Shown: positions 13,635-26,926 of the stretch, in pieces
How positions within the stretch are numbered: the first letter of the stretch is position 1
Layout: the number at the start of each line of letters is the position of its first letter
Assembly: GCA_963070105.1 (NCBI GenBank)
Contig: OY718803.1
Location: 5,004,507 to 5,068,506 of the forward strand
Direction: 5' to 3'
Origin: Litomosoides sigmodontis
Taxonomy: Eukaryota > Nematoda > Chromadorea > Rhabditida > Onchocercidae
DNA length: 64,000 bases
The notes under the pieces: model-generated
What the model saw: the letters and a program-made list of their open reading frames with translations, nothing else
Database searches by the model: none
Told to the model about the DNA's origin: nothing
Program-made: the position numbers and the translations under genes

Positions 13635-16600
13635 AAATTGATAAGGTATTATAGAAATACAGTGCAATTCTGTTTGCTTCTATTAATCTTCAAGGTTACT
13701 TCCATTCCATCTTAAATGGTGAATGAATAGATTAATTCATTGATTGACAAATGTCAAATTAGCATAGCTGAAGTTGGTGCTTGCCGAGAGTATACATACC
13801 GTGGACGAGTTTAATTTGAAAGTTAGAAGAATGAAATGAGGAAGGAAGGTGGTATCTCCTGCTCGCTTGCACTACGGTGAACCGAACTCGCCAACAGTGC
13901 TCTCTCTGTTCGAGCTTAGCAGTTGCAGTTTAAGACTGTTCGGATGCAAAGAGACCGGACAGGCCTCGGGTAAATGCTTGGCATATAGATGTGCTGCTTA
14001 TTCGTACTGAAATTATAGCACCGATACGACTAGGCTGATAACAATGGAGAAATTAGAGGGGAAGGACGATAGCTGTTAGTGGCATTTACAGCAAAAGAAG
14101 TGCTGAGGAATTCGAAGAAGAGTTGAAAGGCTTTAAAAAGCTTAGGCTTGTGAAGATCACAGCATAATTCGAAGCAAATTACATATTTCACTGTTTCACG
14201 CATTTTCAGTTCCTTAAGACTTCTTTTGCTATGCAAGAAGGAAGCATAGATTGCATGAATTATTGGGATTGTTTTGTTTGCTAAACTGATAACAACTATA
14301 GTGATAACAAATTTATTGCATTGCAAAATGATGAAAGTGGCTTCTTCCGCTTACTCGTCCTTTCCATTCTCATCCATTTAATCAGTTGGTGCGAAATTAT
14401 GTAATGCGTGCATAATTGTAGGAAATTTCAACGCCTCACTAATTAATCGAAGTGAGCAATGATACTACTTAATAATTTTAATTATAAATTAGAAATATGC
14501 AGGATTTTGTTTCGTGACTTTTTAACAAAAAAGCTTTTCTTTAGCGCGCAAAAATTAAAACATTTAAATTGTTATTATTCGATCACAATAAAATGAAATT
14601 ATAGCAGAGGCTTGACGTAGCAAGTGATGCCAGGAAGTAGCCGAATAGCCTTGTTAAAATCAGTATTCCGAACTGTTTTATTACCTTAAAGATAAATGAA
14701 GCTGTCGTCTTCTCGCTTTGAAACAATAAAAGTGTTGAGGATTTCAACTGTACTTCAAATCTGAAAATTTCAACACTTCAAATTTTTTAAATCCTGAAAA
14801 TTTGAGAGTTAGTTTGCAAATACCAAAAAAAAGAGTTTCCTTAGTTCAAAAAACTATTAGAATAAACAAAAGAGCGGGTTTTGCGTCGTCCAGCAACATT
14901 CGTAGCCTATTTCTATTAGCACCAATAATTAGACGTGTACGCCACGCATCCATGGCGACTGTTCCCATGGAAACTTATTTCATTCGTTATATAATTTAAG
15001 GTCAAATGCCTCCACAAATGATTGCCAAAAGGAAATGCTTCGTCTTAAATGTTCGCGGATGAGTTGAAAGAAAATTGAAACTGTTTGAGAAAGACTTGTT
15101 TTATTCACAGAATTTTCAAGCATGTTTTCGGGAAAACTATCCAAATATGTGCAAATCCTTGAAATTACATATGGTAAGCAACAGTTTTAACGGTTCAAAA
15201 GTAAGGCGATTGATTAAGAGGTGACCGCTTTTAGCATCATGATCATGAAGAATGGATAAGGTCCGCGTGAAATGATTTACTGGAATTGGATGAGATGAGT
15301 TGCAGGCGAGTCAGAAGCCTTCGTGTGCATCTATTAAGCTCGTGTCGGCACAAATAAAAGAATTTCAAATTTTTATTTAACGAAAAAATCCGCCTTCTCT
15401 TGTCGCTTTCCTCTACCAAATAACTTAGCATTGGTTTTACTCGATGTTCACTTTAAACTTGCAAAAATTTGGAAAATTTTTTTGCTCTATCAGAGGATCT
15501 GCATGCTAAAATAGGCTATCTGATAATTTCACATTAAAATTTAAACCATCACGTTATCCATGGCCATATGGACTTGTTACTAAAGTCTTGGCACTTCTAT
15601 TTAAATTAATCAGCATTAAGCGTTTTATGACACATTGTCAAGTGCAATGAGAAAAAGGAAGCCGCCTATCGAATTGGAAACAATTACGAAATGATAGTGC
15701 GGCCTGTGCCAGACCACTCAACTGATGTGCTGGCTAACTTCATAAATACGACCGGTCAAATGGTTTCAGGTTTTAGAGGCTGAAGTGTTAAGAGCGGTGT
15801 ATTTGCACAGAGAACAGAGATCATGTAACTGTCGTTCATGCAAACATTTCAATGAGTGGAATTCGATAATCAAAATAGTGCAATGAGTGCCAGATTTTCA
15901 CTCATTTTTTCCATTAGCTTCAGCTCACTGCTTTTTCATTTCAATAAACGATCTAACTGTGAACTCAAAAACGATTTAAATTTAAACGAATTAAATCACT
16001 CGCAGTCCTCCCCCTTAACTACAACTGAAGAAATGGAGTAATTTTTACTGCGGAAGACAGAAAAATAAGCTTATCAGTGCTTTGATGCTTGCAACGGTGA
16101 GTTGAGACAATTTCACTCAACGAACTTCCGTCACTGGGACTTGTAAAAACTAAGGTCAAAAAAGGCTGTAAGACTGCATCACTTACCTTCAGCTATCCAT
16201 TGATCATTGGCAGAGAAGCGCATAACTTTTCAGATTATATTACAGTTAAGTTTTTTTCCTTTACTTTGTTTCCCCCTTTTGTTCCATTTTCTTCTCTTCT
16301 TTTTAAGGAAATGTTGAAACATTGAACAGAAACGGAAACATTTAAACATTATGAAGAGGTTAGAGAAGTCAGGGAAGAAAATTGCATCGAAATTTATTTC
16401 TGACATTTGCAGCAACGCGCCAGTTTTTTTCTCAAATTCTCATATGACTAGAATTTTGATTTCATTTAATTTTCCTCATCAATGAAATAAATGGGAGTGA
16501 ATATTCATTAGACAAGAATTCTATTGCTGTTAGAGTGATGTGTTATTTTCCATGAAAATATTCGGTAGCGATCTGTACTGCAATATTTGACGTCACTTGA

Positions 16601-17760
16601 AATTCAACTTGAATTCAAACTGGACACTTTCATTTTAGGTTCTAATTCATTACTCTATAACTAACTTTTAATGGTTGATAAAATCTGCATCGCAAAATGC
16701 TGTAGCCAAATGATCTGATTTTAACTGAGTTTTGGTATTCTTGTTGGAACTTTTTAAATTTAAAGCTTTGTATAAAGCAGTCAGGTTTTTAAACACTCAG
16801 TATAGCAAGCCTCCTTCGGAAACGAGAAACATCCTTATGCGAAAGTATTGTAGCCTCAAATAACTCATCCCGCAACCACCCCATTCCATTATCGATCATT
16901 GTTAAATCATGTATAGCAGCACTCTCAGGGTGTCAGCAGTACTATGTGGTCCCTGCTCCTGCATGGTTTGTTGATGAGTAGAAAACCAATGATCATTACT
17001 TCATAGTTTTACTAACTAAAAAAAACATAGAATTATTACCAGTGGAATGTACAACAGACAGGAACAAAAGAATAGCAATCGATGTTAACTGTGAAGAATG
17101 ATAAAATAATAATAAAAAACAACTAGCAATATCCAAAGGAACAACTTGGGGAAAAATTGAGTAAAGAATTCCTCAGTTTGAAACTTCACGGAATTTGGTA
17201 GAAAGGTAGAAAGCAAAGATAAAAGGAAAACGGATGAGAAAGAAGAAATTATTAGCAACACATTTTACCCAAATTTTCCGCAATTCTCAAATATAAGTGA
17301 TCAATAGTAATGAACAAGCAGATGAAACACTATACGACAAGCTATAACTGACACAATTGACAACAATACTAGATATGACTTTAGCCAAAGTAGCAGTACA
17401 ACTGTTGGCAACGGTGTTACCAAATGGTTGCCACTCTACTGTCGAAAACAAACTTTTGATGATACTGATGATAACAGTGACGCAAAACATTTCAGCGCTG
17501 TGAAAAGTTTCTAGATCTCGGTTTAAGCAATAACTAAAGCTGAACAACGATATTTGAAATATTTCACGTATTGTAATTACCGAGAAATCCTTGTAGCTTA
17601 CTTTTCGTTATTTCCCTTGCAAGGGAAAAGAAAAAGGTACGAAACAGACATGTTTTAAAAGGACTGTACAAAAATTCATTCTCATCAAGAGAATGAATAA
17701 AATTGTAATACACTACTTACAAAACTTAAAATACGAATGTTTTTTCACTGCAAAGCTCTA

Positions 17761-17826
17761 GGATGTTTTAAGGAGGGATATATTAATAAACTCTGGGAGG
17801 GATGTTTTAAGGGAGAGATATATTAA
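17761..17826. repeat. short direct duplication
   Basis: A roughly 27-bp word starting GGATGTTTTAAGG and ending GATATATTAAT occurs twice about 39 bp apart, with a few mismatches. It lies just 3' of the PIS stop codon, so it may be in the 3' UTR. Confidence 0.8.
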
Positions 17827-17893
17827 TCATTTTTGAAAATCAAAACATCAACACACAGAAGTTAACAACTAGTCCGAAAAGAACAAGATTTTC

Positions 17894-18994
17894 TCATTTG
17901 CTTTGCTTAATTAATTCCTTATCTTTGGCTACTAATGTTTGTGCAGCAATGAAAAGATGAAGTAAGCTGATCATTGATTTTAGCAGAGCGAATGGAAAAA
18001 AAAGTGTCGCTAAAAATGGAATGAGACGAAAACCATTGATAGCTGTGCCAGACCAGAAATGACTGACATATAGTAAACCGTAGAACGCCTCGTTTCCCAA
18101 ACACATCAGAAAGAGGAACGGACGAGATGTATAGTAGAGATGCAAAATTGCATTTGAAGATTGCTGGAAATGAAGACTAATTCCGATTCTAATATTAAAA
18201 CGACAAAAAGTCCACAAACACGTAGCCATTTCTTCCCTTTTCTTTACTTAAGGGAATGTAGAAATATGCTTCGCAGTGCATTCACTAGGTAAACTCTCCA
18301 AAAACATGCTCACAAATACCAAGATTTGATGACTGCCATCTTAAAGCAAGCATATCTCATCTTTAAACATGTTGTTTAAATTGAATACACCCTAGTTCGT
18401 ACTTTGTTTAAAACTTACTTTATGGGTCATTTTACCTGTCACATCGCTAGCGTGAAAATGGAGCCAGTGTGAGGCAATATCAACAACGGCTGACATTTGA
18501 AAATAACACAAGTAATCGGGATATAAACATCCGCAACACATTACCAATGCCATGAGAGAACAGCGGTCCGTTAACATGTCGAGCATAGCACCAAAACGTG
18601 ATGCTTAAAATGGAATGAACAGAGTGAAGCACTTTCTAAATAAACTCATAAAATAATTCGAGCATTAAAGTACACTCACTGTAAAATCCGGTCGACATTA
18701 ATTAGGACTTTATTTCGACACATACATTTCCTTTTCTAAATTTTCAATGTTAATGCTTTAAAAGATTTTAGTTGATTAGGAAATTCGACTTGTTGATAAC
18801 AAGAAATCTAACAAACACTGATTATACAGCCGTGCCACATATCCATCAACAGCATCCGAAGCAGCACTTAGAACATAACAAATTGCTGCACGCCATGGTG
18901 CATAGCTCATGGCCTCAAATGACACCATTGCTAGGATAATGCGCAGATAGCCAATTAAATTCGGATAAAAAAGCCAAACGTTCGTTTCAACCAT
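17894..18994 (-). CDS. CDIPT: phosphatidylinositol synthase (CDP-diacylglycerol-inositol 3-phosphatidyltransferase)
   Basis: The enzyme condenses CDP-diacylglycerol with myo-inositol to give phosphatidylinositol and CMP in the endoplasmic reticulum. Three exons (18994-18817, 18603-18419, 18163-17894) join in frame to 210 aa; the human protein is about 213. The CDP-alcohol phosphotransferase motif is complete: D47, D50, G51, A54, R55, then G64, D68 and D72 with exact family spacing, reconstructed across the first intron. Several hydrophobic segments follow, and the YYTSRP motif typical of PIS is present. The start was chosen because MVETNVWLFYPNLIGY matches the family N-terminus. A TTTTCAG acceptor lies 15 nt upstream, suggesting trans-splicing or a 5' UTR intron. 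The gene is divergent from the KH gene. Donors are GTTTGT and GTAAGT. Identity is very secure; gene names differ between species (pisy-1 in worms). Confidence 0.95.
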
Positions 18995-21213
18995 TGTCAC
19001 TATTAAAAACTGAAAATGAAATTTTTTTATTTCATGCAAAACGATATAATATACATGACCTCTTTGAATCAAGACTGCTTCCACAATAAATATTTCGACA
19101 TATCAAAGTGAAGAAAAACATTAGAAGGAAAACACTGAAAAGTGAACAAAGACGCTGGGCTTAGCTGTCAGAAACAATTCGCTGAAATATCTTTTAAATG
19201 TTAATTTAATATAAAAAAAGCTTTTACACATCAGCTTAATGCAAAAAAAAACAGTAAAGTGAAAAAATCTAAAATTAACAAAGTCGCTACATCACTGAAA
19301 AACTACGCCAACATTTTTACAAGTCTCAACTTCCCTCTCAGATGCTTTAATGTCAATTTCATAACATGTTATCATGAATTTCAGATAACCTAACAAGACA
19401 AATAGTTGTTCTTTCAAAGAATTTTTAAAAAGGAGAAAACATCGTACACAGACACACGAATACGATGGGGCACAAAGTAGACCTCTTCACTAGACAGGAA
19501 AAAATCGATGACACAATTCATTCTAGTGCTTACATTTGCGCACACAAGAAAATAAAAGGACAGCAACTGCTTCAGGAAACGTTATACATCTGATTCTTCT
19601 GCACGGTTGATGAGGGCACTAGTGGAAAAACGGAGAAAAAGAGAAACTAGAGAGCCACCTTGCCAGGTAGAGTTTCTGATGACCACAGATGGCAAATCGA
19701 TGATGATGATATGGATGGAACTGTGAGAACACTTAAAACTGACGTTTTGCGAGATATGAAAAGGATCAGATACAGTGAGTTATGGTCCGCAGTTGAAAGC
19801 TTGTCCCTTCCTTCTTTTCATCTTCCGCTTTTTCTTGCATAATTGAAATCCTGAATGAGATTTTTTGTGGCATACGCTAGCTTCACACTGAATGCTTAGA
19901 TCTGATATGACGAATGAGCATCATCATCGATAACACCATTTTCAAAGCTCACTCACAGAGACTGATGAATGCAACTCGATGTGATAGAATTTTTTCACAC
20001 GGCATGTTAATTCATCAATTCTGCTCGTTGATTTTCACTACAACTAAATTTCCCAATTAAAAACCACGGCGATTTCAATTGCAAACCATACCTTTGCAAG
20101 TTCTTCGACTGAAAATATCATAAAAAGAGAATGAACATAAAATAAAATGGATAAATGTGCAAACTCACTTTAGATTCTCTTGACAGTCAGAACCTCGTCG
20201 CTGTCGTTTTACTTTCAAAAAAAAACGCCATGTCCATTGCAACCTTTTAGTTCTTTATTCCATTTCAGCTAATTTCAAAAATCCCGTAAGTCAAAGTATC
20301 CGAAATCGTGGATGGTGGGATAAGAGTTATTCAGCAACCATCAAATCTGAATAACAGAGAAGGCGACATAATGGAACAAACAGTAAGCGACGACGTAAAC
20401 GCTAAGGTAAAGGAGTGCGCTATTATGAGGGAATGAAAAGATTCTCGAACAGGATGTAGGCAGAATGAAATTTAACTCTGTTAGAGGATGAAGGATGAAA
20501 GAAAATGGAGAGAAGAAGCGGTACCTTAAAGGACGTCGTCTTCCCTGTTTAAAAAATAAACCACTAGTTTAAAGGTAGCCACTACAATGTTATTGCTTGA
20601 GGACTTCGAAAGTAGGAATCGAGGAACCTTGGGAAAGCTTATTAGGACCTCTGATATAAATTCCAACTATCACCTTTCCTACAACAGTTGTTAAGAATAA
20701 GGGATGAATTTTTGCATTGAAGGCATAGCCAAACATTTTTAGGTACGCGATGCATTTGTTTCATATTGGGGCGTACCGCGGTTTCTCGGGGGTAGTCCTA
20801 GGGATCTGTGTGGTGGAGAGATTAGTTCGCTTGGTGTTTGTCATTTTCAGCACTAGATTTTTAGGATTTAGCTTACCCCTCCTTATTTTTAGCGTTTTTA
20901 GAATTACTAAATCAATCCAACGCGCTCGCTAGTCGGTGTGCTCACGCGTTGCGTAAAACGAAGCGCTGCGCAGTTTCCCATTTCCCCAAGAATTCGTCGA
21001 TACTTGCCTAAACCGAGGAGGGTGAGCTGGATTCGGGACTTTTCTTAAGAAGGGTGGACTTTTATGGAACCTACTGGCAATTTTCCTCTATTTTAATCAA
21101 TTTTAATTAACATGTTTTGCATTTAAATGCTCCAACTTTAATCCTTTAGATTTTAGCTCGTTTTAACCGCTCCGCGGGCTAAAGACATCCAAATAGGGGA
21201 AAACGTAGAGGAA
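18995..21213. other. divergent intergenic region PIS / KH gene
   Basis: Separates two genes transcribed away from each other. Most is AT-rich and featureless. The last 300 bp (about 20,900-21,200) are CpG-rich, with GCGC and CGCG words around 20920-20970. That part is probably the promoter or 5' leader of the KH gene. No coding exon is recognised. Confidence 0.6.
19010..19016 (-). promoter_or_regulatory. likely trans-splice (or 5' UTR) acceptor of PIS
   Basis: TTTTCAG on the - strand, 15 nt before the PIS ATG, with no coding exon seen upstream. Confidence 0.5.
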
Positions 21214-21222
21214 ATGGCCGCT

Positions 21223-21256
<34 letters not shown>

Positions 21257-23330
21257 CGGACTTCCATTATGGCAATGCCGCGGGCGGTGGGGTTGGATAT
21301 AATGGAGCGGTATGTGTTTATATTATGACAGTCAAATTTCAAGAGTGCAGCAGATGGATATCTAAAAAACCTTTTCACTTAGGGAAATTGCGTTATCTTC
21401 AAAAGCTTTAATTAGCGGTCGGGTATTTTGGATCGTAGACTTGGTTTAACTCTGTTGATGTTCGGAACATTCTCAAGTGCTAAATTTGGATGTGCAAGTT
21501 AACGAACTTTTTTCTTCACTGGATATATAATAATGGATGCTGAAAATGCATGCTGTACAAATGGATCGACTTTGAAATGGTTTCAGGGTGGACCACCTGG
21601 AGCTTTCCCTGGTGGTTATGGCGGCGCTCCAGGAAGTTATGGAGGATATGGTGCTCCAGGTTATGGGAGTTATGGTGGTTATGGTTACATGGATACTCAA
21701 AGTCCACTTGATGCGGAAATCCAGGTTTGTGATTTTATTTCCAAAAGACAGCAAAAAATGATAATAAACAGCGATCTAATAACTTGCGGATAAGGAAAAT
21801 AAGGTGGCGAATATGTTCGTCGAGTTTGGGGTGGGATACTTCAGTGCCTAGATGATTTGCAGGTCGTGATTCGCGAAATACATAATGAACAGCAACTGAT
21901 GGAGCAAGGTGGCGAATGGGGTGAACAGTTCAAAAATGCAAAACGATTATTAGCTGCTGAGGCAGATAAACTGGAAAATTCCATTGATCCAGAGTGGCTG
22001 GAAGTTGATATTGCCAAGCCAATTAAAGTTTCAAAGAAGGTTAGATTTGCCGTAAATTTTCATCAGTCTACTTTAAATTATTTAGTGTAACCTTACTGTT
22101 CCTGTCAAAAGTGCTGCTTGTTATACAAATGCAGAAATTAAGGAAAGTTAGAAGAAACTGAAATGAGATACTAGTATTTAAAGCATTTTTTTCAACAGAA
22201 ATTACTTTGCAGGTTTTGATTCCCAACTTCAGGCATCCACATTTTAATTTTGTTGGTAAAATTTTGGGACCCAAAGGAGCAACGTTACAGGCTATGGCGA
22301 AACAGTTTAAATGTCATATTTATGTACTTGGTCGTGGTTCCACCAAAGATCGAGCTAAGGTCTTCACAAGTTTTGTTTATATTCATTACCCCATGATGGT
22401 GAACAGCGCGAGATTATATTCATTATGAATAGGGATAGACTGTCATTAACCCCTACTCTGACCGACATTAACTTATATTTTTAAGGAACAGGAATTATTG
22501 CAAAGTGGAGATCCGCAATATGCTCATTATGGCGGACCACTTCATGTAAAGGTAGAGACCATTGCGCCAGCACATGTTGCTTATCAACGAATAGCAGGCG
22601 TTTTAGAGCAGCTTTCTACAACTTTGCAACCAGTAAATTTTTTCGTTTACCTATTTTCGCCTATTTGTTATGTTGAGCAAAATTTTCATCAAGGTTTTGC
22701 TGTGTGTGTGTGTATGGGATTTGTATGTTGACTTTTGACTTTGTATTGTTGCTAGATGATGCTATACTGTGTTAGGTAGGTGTACATGGTTTTACAGAAA
22801 CTGAGTTTCAAATATTCAAATATTTAATTTTTAACGTGTTTTCCTCTGCACTGTTTAACGTTGCTAAAACAAATCTTTCAGACACGAGACGAAACTTTCG
22901 ACAAAATAAGTAATCAAGGTGGAGGAGTAGGCGATGGTGGTGAAAAAGGTTTCCTTTTTGTTGAATCATTCAGTTTATCATATAGTTCCCTTGTAAAATT
23001 TCTGTTTGTAGCAGATGGTGGAGAAGATGTAGGCGATGATCAACCAGGTGGGGGAGCAATGCGGGGAGGAAGAGGTGGTTTTCGCGGAGGTCGAGGTGGA
23101 GAACGAGGTGGTTTCCGCGGACGTGGTGGTGATCGAGGAGGAATGCAACGTGGTGCTTACAGAGGCGTGCGAGGAGGAGGTGATCGTGGAGGGTAAAACA
23201 AAACACTTTTTCATATTGAAATGAGTAAGAAGTTGCTCTGCTACTGCCGAAGAGGGAAAAATTGGTTCCTAAGTATTTATTTGTTGTTATTAACACTTCT
23301 TCCTATTGTTTCAGGTATCGGCCGTATTGA
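21214..23330 (+). CDS. Sam68/STAR-like KH-domain RNA-binding protein with RGG tail
   Basis: Probably a nuclear regulator of pre-mRNA splicing or RNA processing, as for the KHDRBS (Sam68/SLM) group. Eight phase-consistent exons (21214-21309, 21587-21724, 21863-22039, 22213-22359, 22486-22632, 22882-22948, 23015-23192, 23315-23330) give 321 aa. Residues 4-13 are a polyalanine run. About 33-67 is a Gly/Tyr/Pro-rich segment. About 75-135 is a QUA1-like helical segment leading into the extended (maxi) KH domain at about 136-235. That domain contains the signature FNFVGKILGPKG, with the GxxG loop at 156-159, and the SGDPQYAH motif shared with Sam68. About 269-321 is an RGG box ending GYRPY. No SH3-ligand proline clusters like those of vertebrate Sam68 are evident. 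The start is the first in-frame ATG before the alanine run. The KHDRBS-type assignment is firm; the exact orthologue is not. Confidence 0.94.
21224..21253 (+). repeat. coding (CAG)10, read as polyalanine
   Basis: Ten perfect CAG units inside the first exon of the KH gene, read in the GCA frame as alanine. The complement gives a polycysteine frame that is an artefact. Confidence 0.95.
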
Positions 23331-23809
23331 ATGAAGCGTCGAATGACATATGTTTCCAATAATCCCACAATTCCAACTTAAAACAATTAAAAAATGTTTT
23401 TATCCACTTTTTGGGCTGTTCCTTATATCCCCTCCAATTTTGATCTACGGATCTCAACAAATCATCGCATTCTGTAACAATACAAATATGGTTAGTCATG
23501 TTTTAAAAAGAAATGGATTTCTAACGACATGGTAAGAATAACAAAAATGCATAACGCAGGTGGTTTTCAGTTTTTCTAGGAATTTTGCTTTGAAAATATT
23601 CGTTCTCGTCAGCTTGCTTTCGACACTCTCTTGATTATAACATGCACTTCTCATCTTTCTATTATCCATTCAATTTAATCTCTATTCTTTTATTTGGACT
23701 TCCATTAGGATATTCAGCAATTATTCAAAAGCGTTAATTTATTCTTCATATTAAAAAAAAAAACTGTAATAACTTTCTTATAATAAGCAAGCTGTTTGAA
23801 CACTCAGAA

Positions 23810-23823
23810 AATAAAGCAATAAA
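23810..23823 (+). promoter_or_regulatory. poly(A) signals of the KH gene
   Basis: Two AATAAA hexamers (23810-23815 and 23818-23823) are the first I see after the stop codon and imply a 3' UTR of about 0.5 kb. Confidence 0.5.
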
Positions 23824-24855
23824 ATATATATTCAATCAATGCAATGAAATATAATTTATCTTACAGGTGGTATCGAGCTTCCTCACTCAAACATAAAAGC
23901 TAAACTTAAATAATCGGCAATCTTCAAATTAAACTCTCTCAATTGAAAGTGATGAATGAGAAAGTGAAAATTGGATGGTCACGCTGAGATCTACAAATTT
24001 TTAAAAAGCACAGATTAAATTTTTCCAATGTTAAATTTCTAAATTTTCAGTGTTAAGTATTATTTTTGCCTTTTCATTTTTTTAAGTGGTAATTTTTATT
24101 TTTCTAGAACTTAGTCGTTATTCTAATAATAATAGTTGCGGGTGGTGCTGCCTAGGCTTTGATGGTGCACAGAATGGCTTAAAGAATTCGAAATATGATG
24201 CGACATACGCAACAATTTCTGCCTTTATTAATGCTTTTTTTTAATTTTTTTTTACATAGTACGTTAAAAATGGCTCATAACGAGCTATTTTTTTTAGAGA
24301 TAAGAGTCTGTGCTAGATTAAGATTAATTCTACAGTTAAGATGTTAGGTTTAAGAAAATCACTAAATATAGCAGCCCATCCGCAGCTCTCAAATGTTAAA
24401 ATTTGTTCACAGTTATATTGCTCGAATCCACCAGTAAAATGTTGTTTTGTTAATGTGGGATTTTGTCTAACATTAAATGAGTAATGACGTGCTAATTTTG
24501 CATTAATGTGCAACTGTTTTGTTGAAAAATTTTGGAGGACAAATCTATCAAGAATGTAGATAGAAGTAGCGGTGGTTCTACAACATCATTAGGGAAAATG
24601 ATTTATTCATGACTCTCGAAGTGGTATCGGGAGATTAGGCCTGCAAATTTTAGTGTCTTCTGTAAGACAGCACAAAGATCGTTACAACTTAAACAAGTTG
24701 TTTAATATTTTGTAGGTGAGAAACGCTGCAATATGTGTCTTCTAGGGTCTTAAATTATATTCGCATTGTGATATACAGAGGATCTATGATCCACAGCTGT
24801 GTTATTTAAATAATTTTAATTATATATTTAGAGGCAGAAAATGCTCATTTCACTT

Positions 24856-24886
24856 ATTAAGTGATAATTAAGTGATATTAAGTGAT
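24856..24886. repeat. three tandem copies of ATTAAGTGAT
   Basis: ATTAAGTGATA, ATTAAGTGAT, ATTAAGTGAT lie directly adjacent. A minor tandem repeat. Confidence 0.8.
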
Positions 24887-26902
24887 TCTGCTCCAAAATC
24901 ACAAAATTTTACAAAAATTGGAAATTATGACTTTTGTTAAGTGTACCTTTAGTTGGTTTCGGTCCTAAAGGTTATAATACGGCTAATATCTTGAAATAGT
25001 AAGAGCCAAGAGCTAAGATCTCCTTACTGTCTTTAACTCTCTTTTTGTTTTGACCGGTGTGAATGGGAAGATTTGTGACACATTATTCGAGACAAGAATT
25101 TCAAATTCTTTTTTATATAATGAATATTTATACTTCAACATTTAACGAGCAAGGGACAAAAATTATTAATAAATCGAAAAAATGGATGTATCTCGCCATT
25201 TAATTATGTATGGTTAAGTTTTTCGGATATTTGTGGAATTTTAAGGTAAGGCTTGAGCGAAATCTATTCACCCTAGACAAATCGAAACTATGGAAAAATA
25301 ATATTCGGAACAACTCCATTATTTTCCAAAATAATTTAAACAATCGTGTAAGTAAATTTGGATGTTTATTGTTAAATATTTCAGGACCTTGGATTCTGAT
25401 TCGGGTACTCATCATTGATCTTCGACTGCTTGAAGTTGTGGTCGCTTTGGTTAACGTGATCTCATTGCGCTACCAGTGCCTTTGTTAGAATTTTATGTTG
25501 TACAAATGTTTATGGCACATATTAATTCTTTCCAATAAATTTTTGCTGTAATATTGGCTCTGATGAGGTAGAAGTCGTTTTTTCGATCTCATCTCTGCAA
25601 ATGGGATTTGAAAGTTTTTTAAACTAGCAGTTGTTGACTACGAAATATTATGATTTGCAGTTAGTAGCACCTTTGGTTCATATTTTTATCCACAGTAAAG
25701 CTCAAACTCGGAATTAGTAATCGTATAGTTACTGAATAGCTTAATCTCTTTATTGAACTGAAAAAAAAACGACATCCAAAAATACATGAATATTGAATAA
25801 TAATGTTCAGTCTTTTGCAATTTTTATGACTTTTGTGGAAAAGCATTTTCATTTTATTCTTGGCATGTTGTAGGAGATTGGACTATTACTAAATTATCGC
25901 TAATGCAGTTCATGATCGGTAGTGTATGGGATGATTTAATGCTAAGTAGGTTTCTGAGTTGTTGATATATTAGGACTTGCCAATACCTTTTTTATATCTA
26001 CATTGTCGTCGCAAGTATGGATGGCAAATATTAGGAAGTTTTGAAGCAGCAAAGTGTTTGGTTGGATAATGTCAAGCAAGCTGATCTGTTGGAAAGACGC
26101 TAAATGGAATGACTTGGGAGGTCTTTAAACTTTTTATTCCTTTATACGTTTTAATGTCTGTTAGTCTGTCGAAAATGTATTCATGTAGATGGCAGGGAAC
26201 TAATCGATATTAGCCAAACCGTGTTATTGCAGAAATCATCCAGAATTTTGTGTTGATTACGGTTTCATCAGTTGTCATAAATATTTGTTGTATCCTTGTC
26301 TGAACGGGTGAAATACGAAATATGCCGAAGTACATTTTGCGGCAGCAGCTCTCGCAGTCTCTCACATTTTAATTGTTATATGTTCCATCCGACTTTGAAA
26401 ATGTCGACTTGTGCACTCTTTTACCCGTTCTGTGTGTTTCTTGTGCAGGAGGAGGTATATGCACGAAATTTTTCCGTTCTATTTGCATCTCTTTCCATTC
26501 TCTCGTTTCCGCTGTGCGTTAAAATGAGAAATGGGGAAGCACATTTGTTACTTCGTGCGCTTTTGGTAAGGTACTGTTTCGAGCATGAGCTTGATTTTTT
26601 TCAGTCAGGTGTATGAAAGATTAAGTATAGCTTTTCCTGCTACGATACGAGTCATTTATAACTTGCTTCTCTTTGCAAAGAATAGAAATATTTATATATA
26701 TATATTTATTTATTTAGATATTTTGCCAGATTTTACATTTAATTATTATATGGATTTGTACTTTTTTCTGCGATGCTTTTTACTTCGATTGCTAACCCTA
26801 TGAATATTAGAGTTTTTATGCTCCATATTTCATTCATTTTTTTCGAACAGCTTGCGAAGTATCCAAAATTAAGTGTCATTTGGTTTTAAATTTATTCTTC
26901 GA

Positions 26903-26910
26903 TTTTGCAG
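26903..26910 (+). promoter_or_regulatory. likely trans-splice (or 5' UTR) acceptor of FKBP
   Basis: TTTTGCAG ends 16 nt before the FKBP ATG; no coding exon is recognised upstream. Confidence 0.5.
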
Positions 26911-26926
26911 TGCTTCTAAAATCAGT

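Larger units (their letters stand above)
1..17893. other. gene-poor region left of PIS
   Basis: I recognise no protein family in this stretch on either strand. It is AT-rich, with stop-dense frames, scattered (CT)n and (AC)n microsatellites, and a few short GC-richer islands (about 250-400, 6250-6410, 7600-8030, 11280-11450) where open frames lengthen on both strands. TATA-like motifs occur near 6901, 8063 and 11225. It could be intergenic DNA, long introns of a gene whose exons lie left of the window, or a regulatory domain. The islands are listed separately with low confidence. Confidence 0.6.
23331..26926. other. intergenic, KH gene to FKBP
   Basis: A 3' UTR for about the first 0.5 kb, then AT-rich sequence with no recognisable exon. 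Open frames near 25.2 and 26.3-26.8 kb are hydrophobic or low-complexity and start at non-ATG codons or lack splice context. A T-rich segment precedes the FKBP acceptor. Confidence 0.6.

Noticed and set aside
17287..17547. Ser/Val-rich frame downstream of PIS on -
   Set aside because: Lies past the PIS stop, has no family resemblance or splice context; probably 3' flank.
18776..18816. PIS exon 1 continuing past codon 59
   Set aside because: The continuation lacks the second half of the CDP-alcohol motif, which resumes in frame at 18603.
22970..23296. Frames antisense and out of phase over the RGG exon
   Set aside because: Shadows of Gly-codon-rich coding sequence on +.
25210..25488. 92-codon + frame between the KH and FKBP genes
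   Set aside because: AT-rich composition with Leu/Ile/Asn bias typical of random AT-rich DNA; antisense frame equally open.
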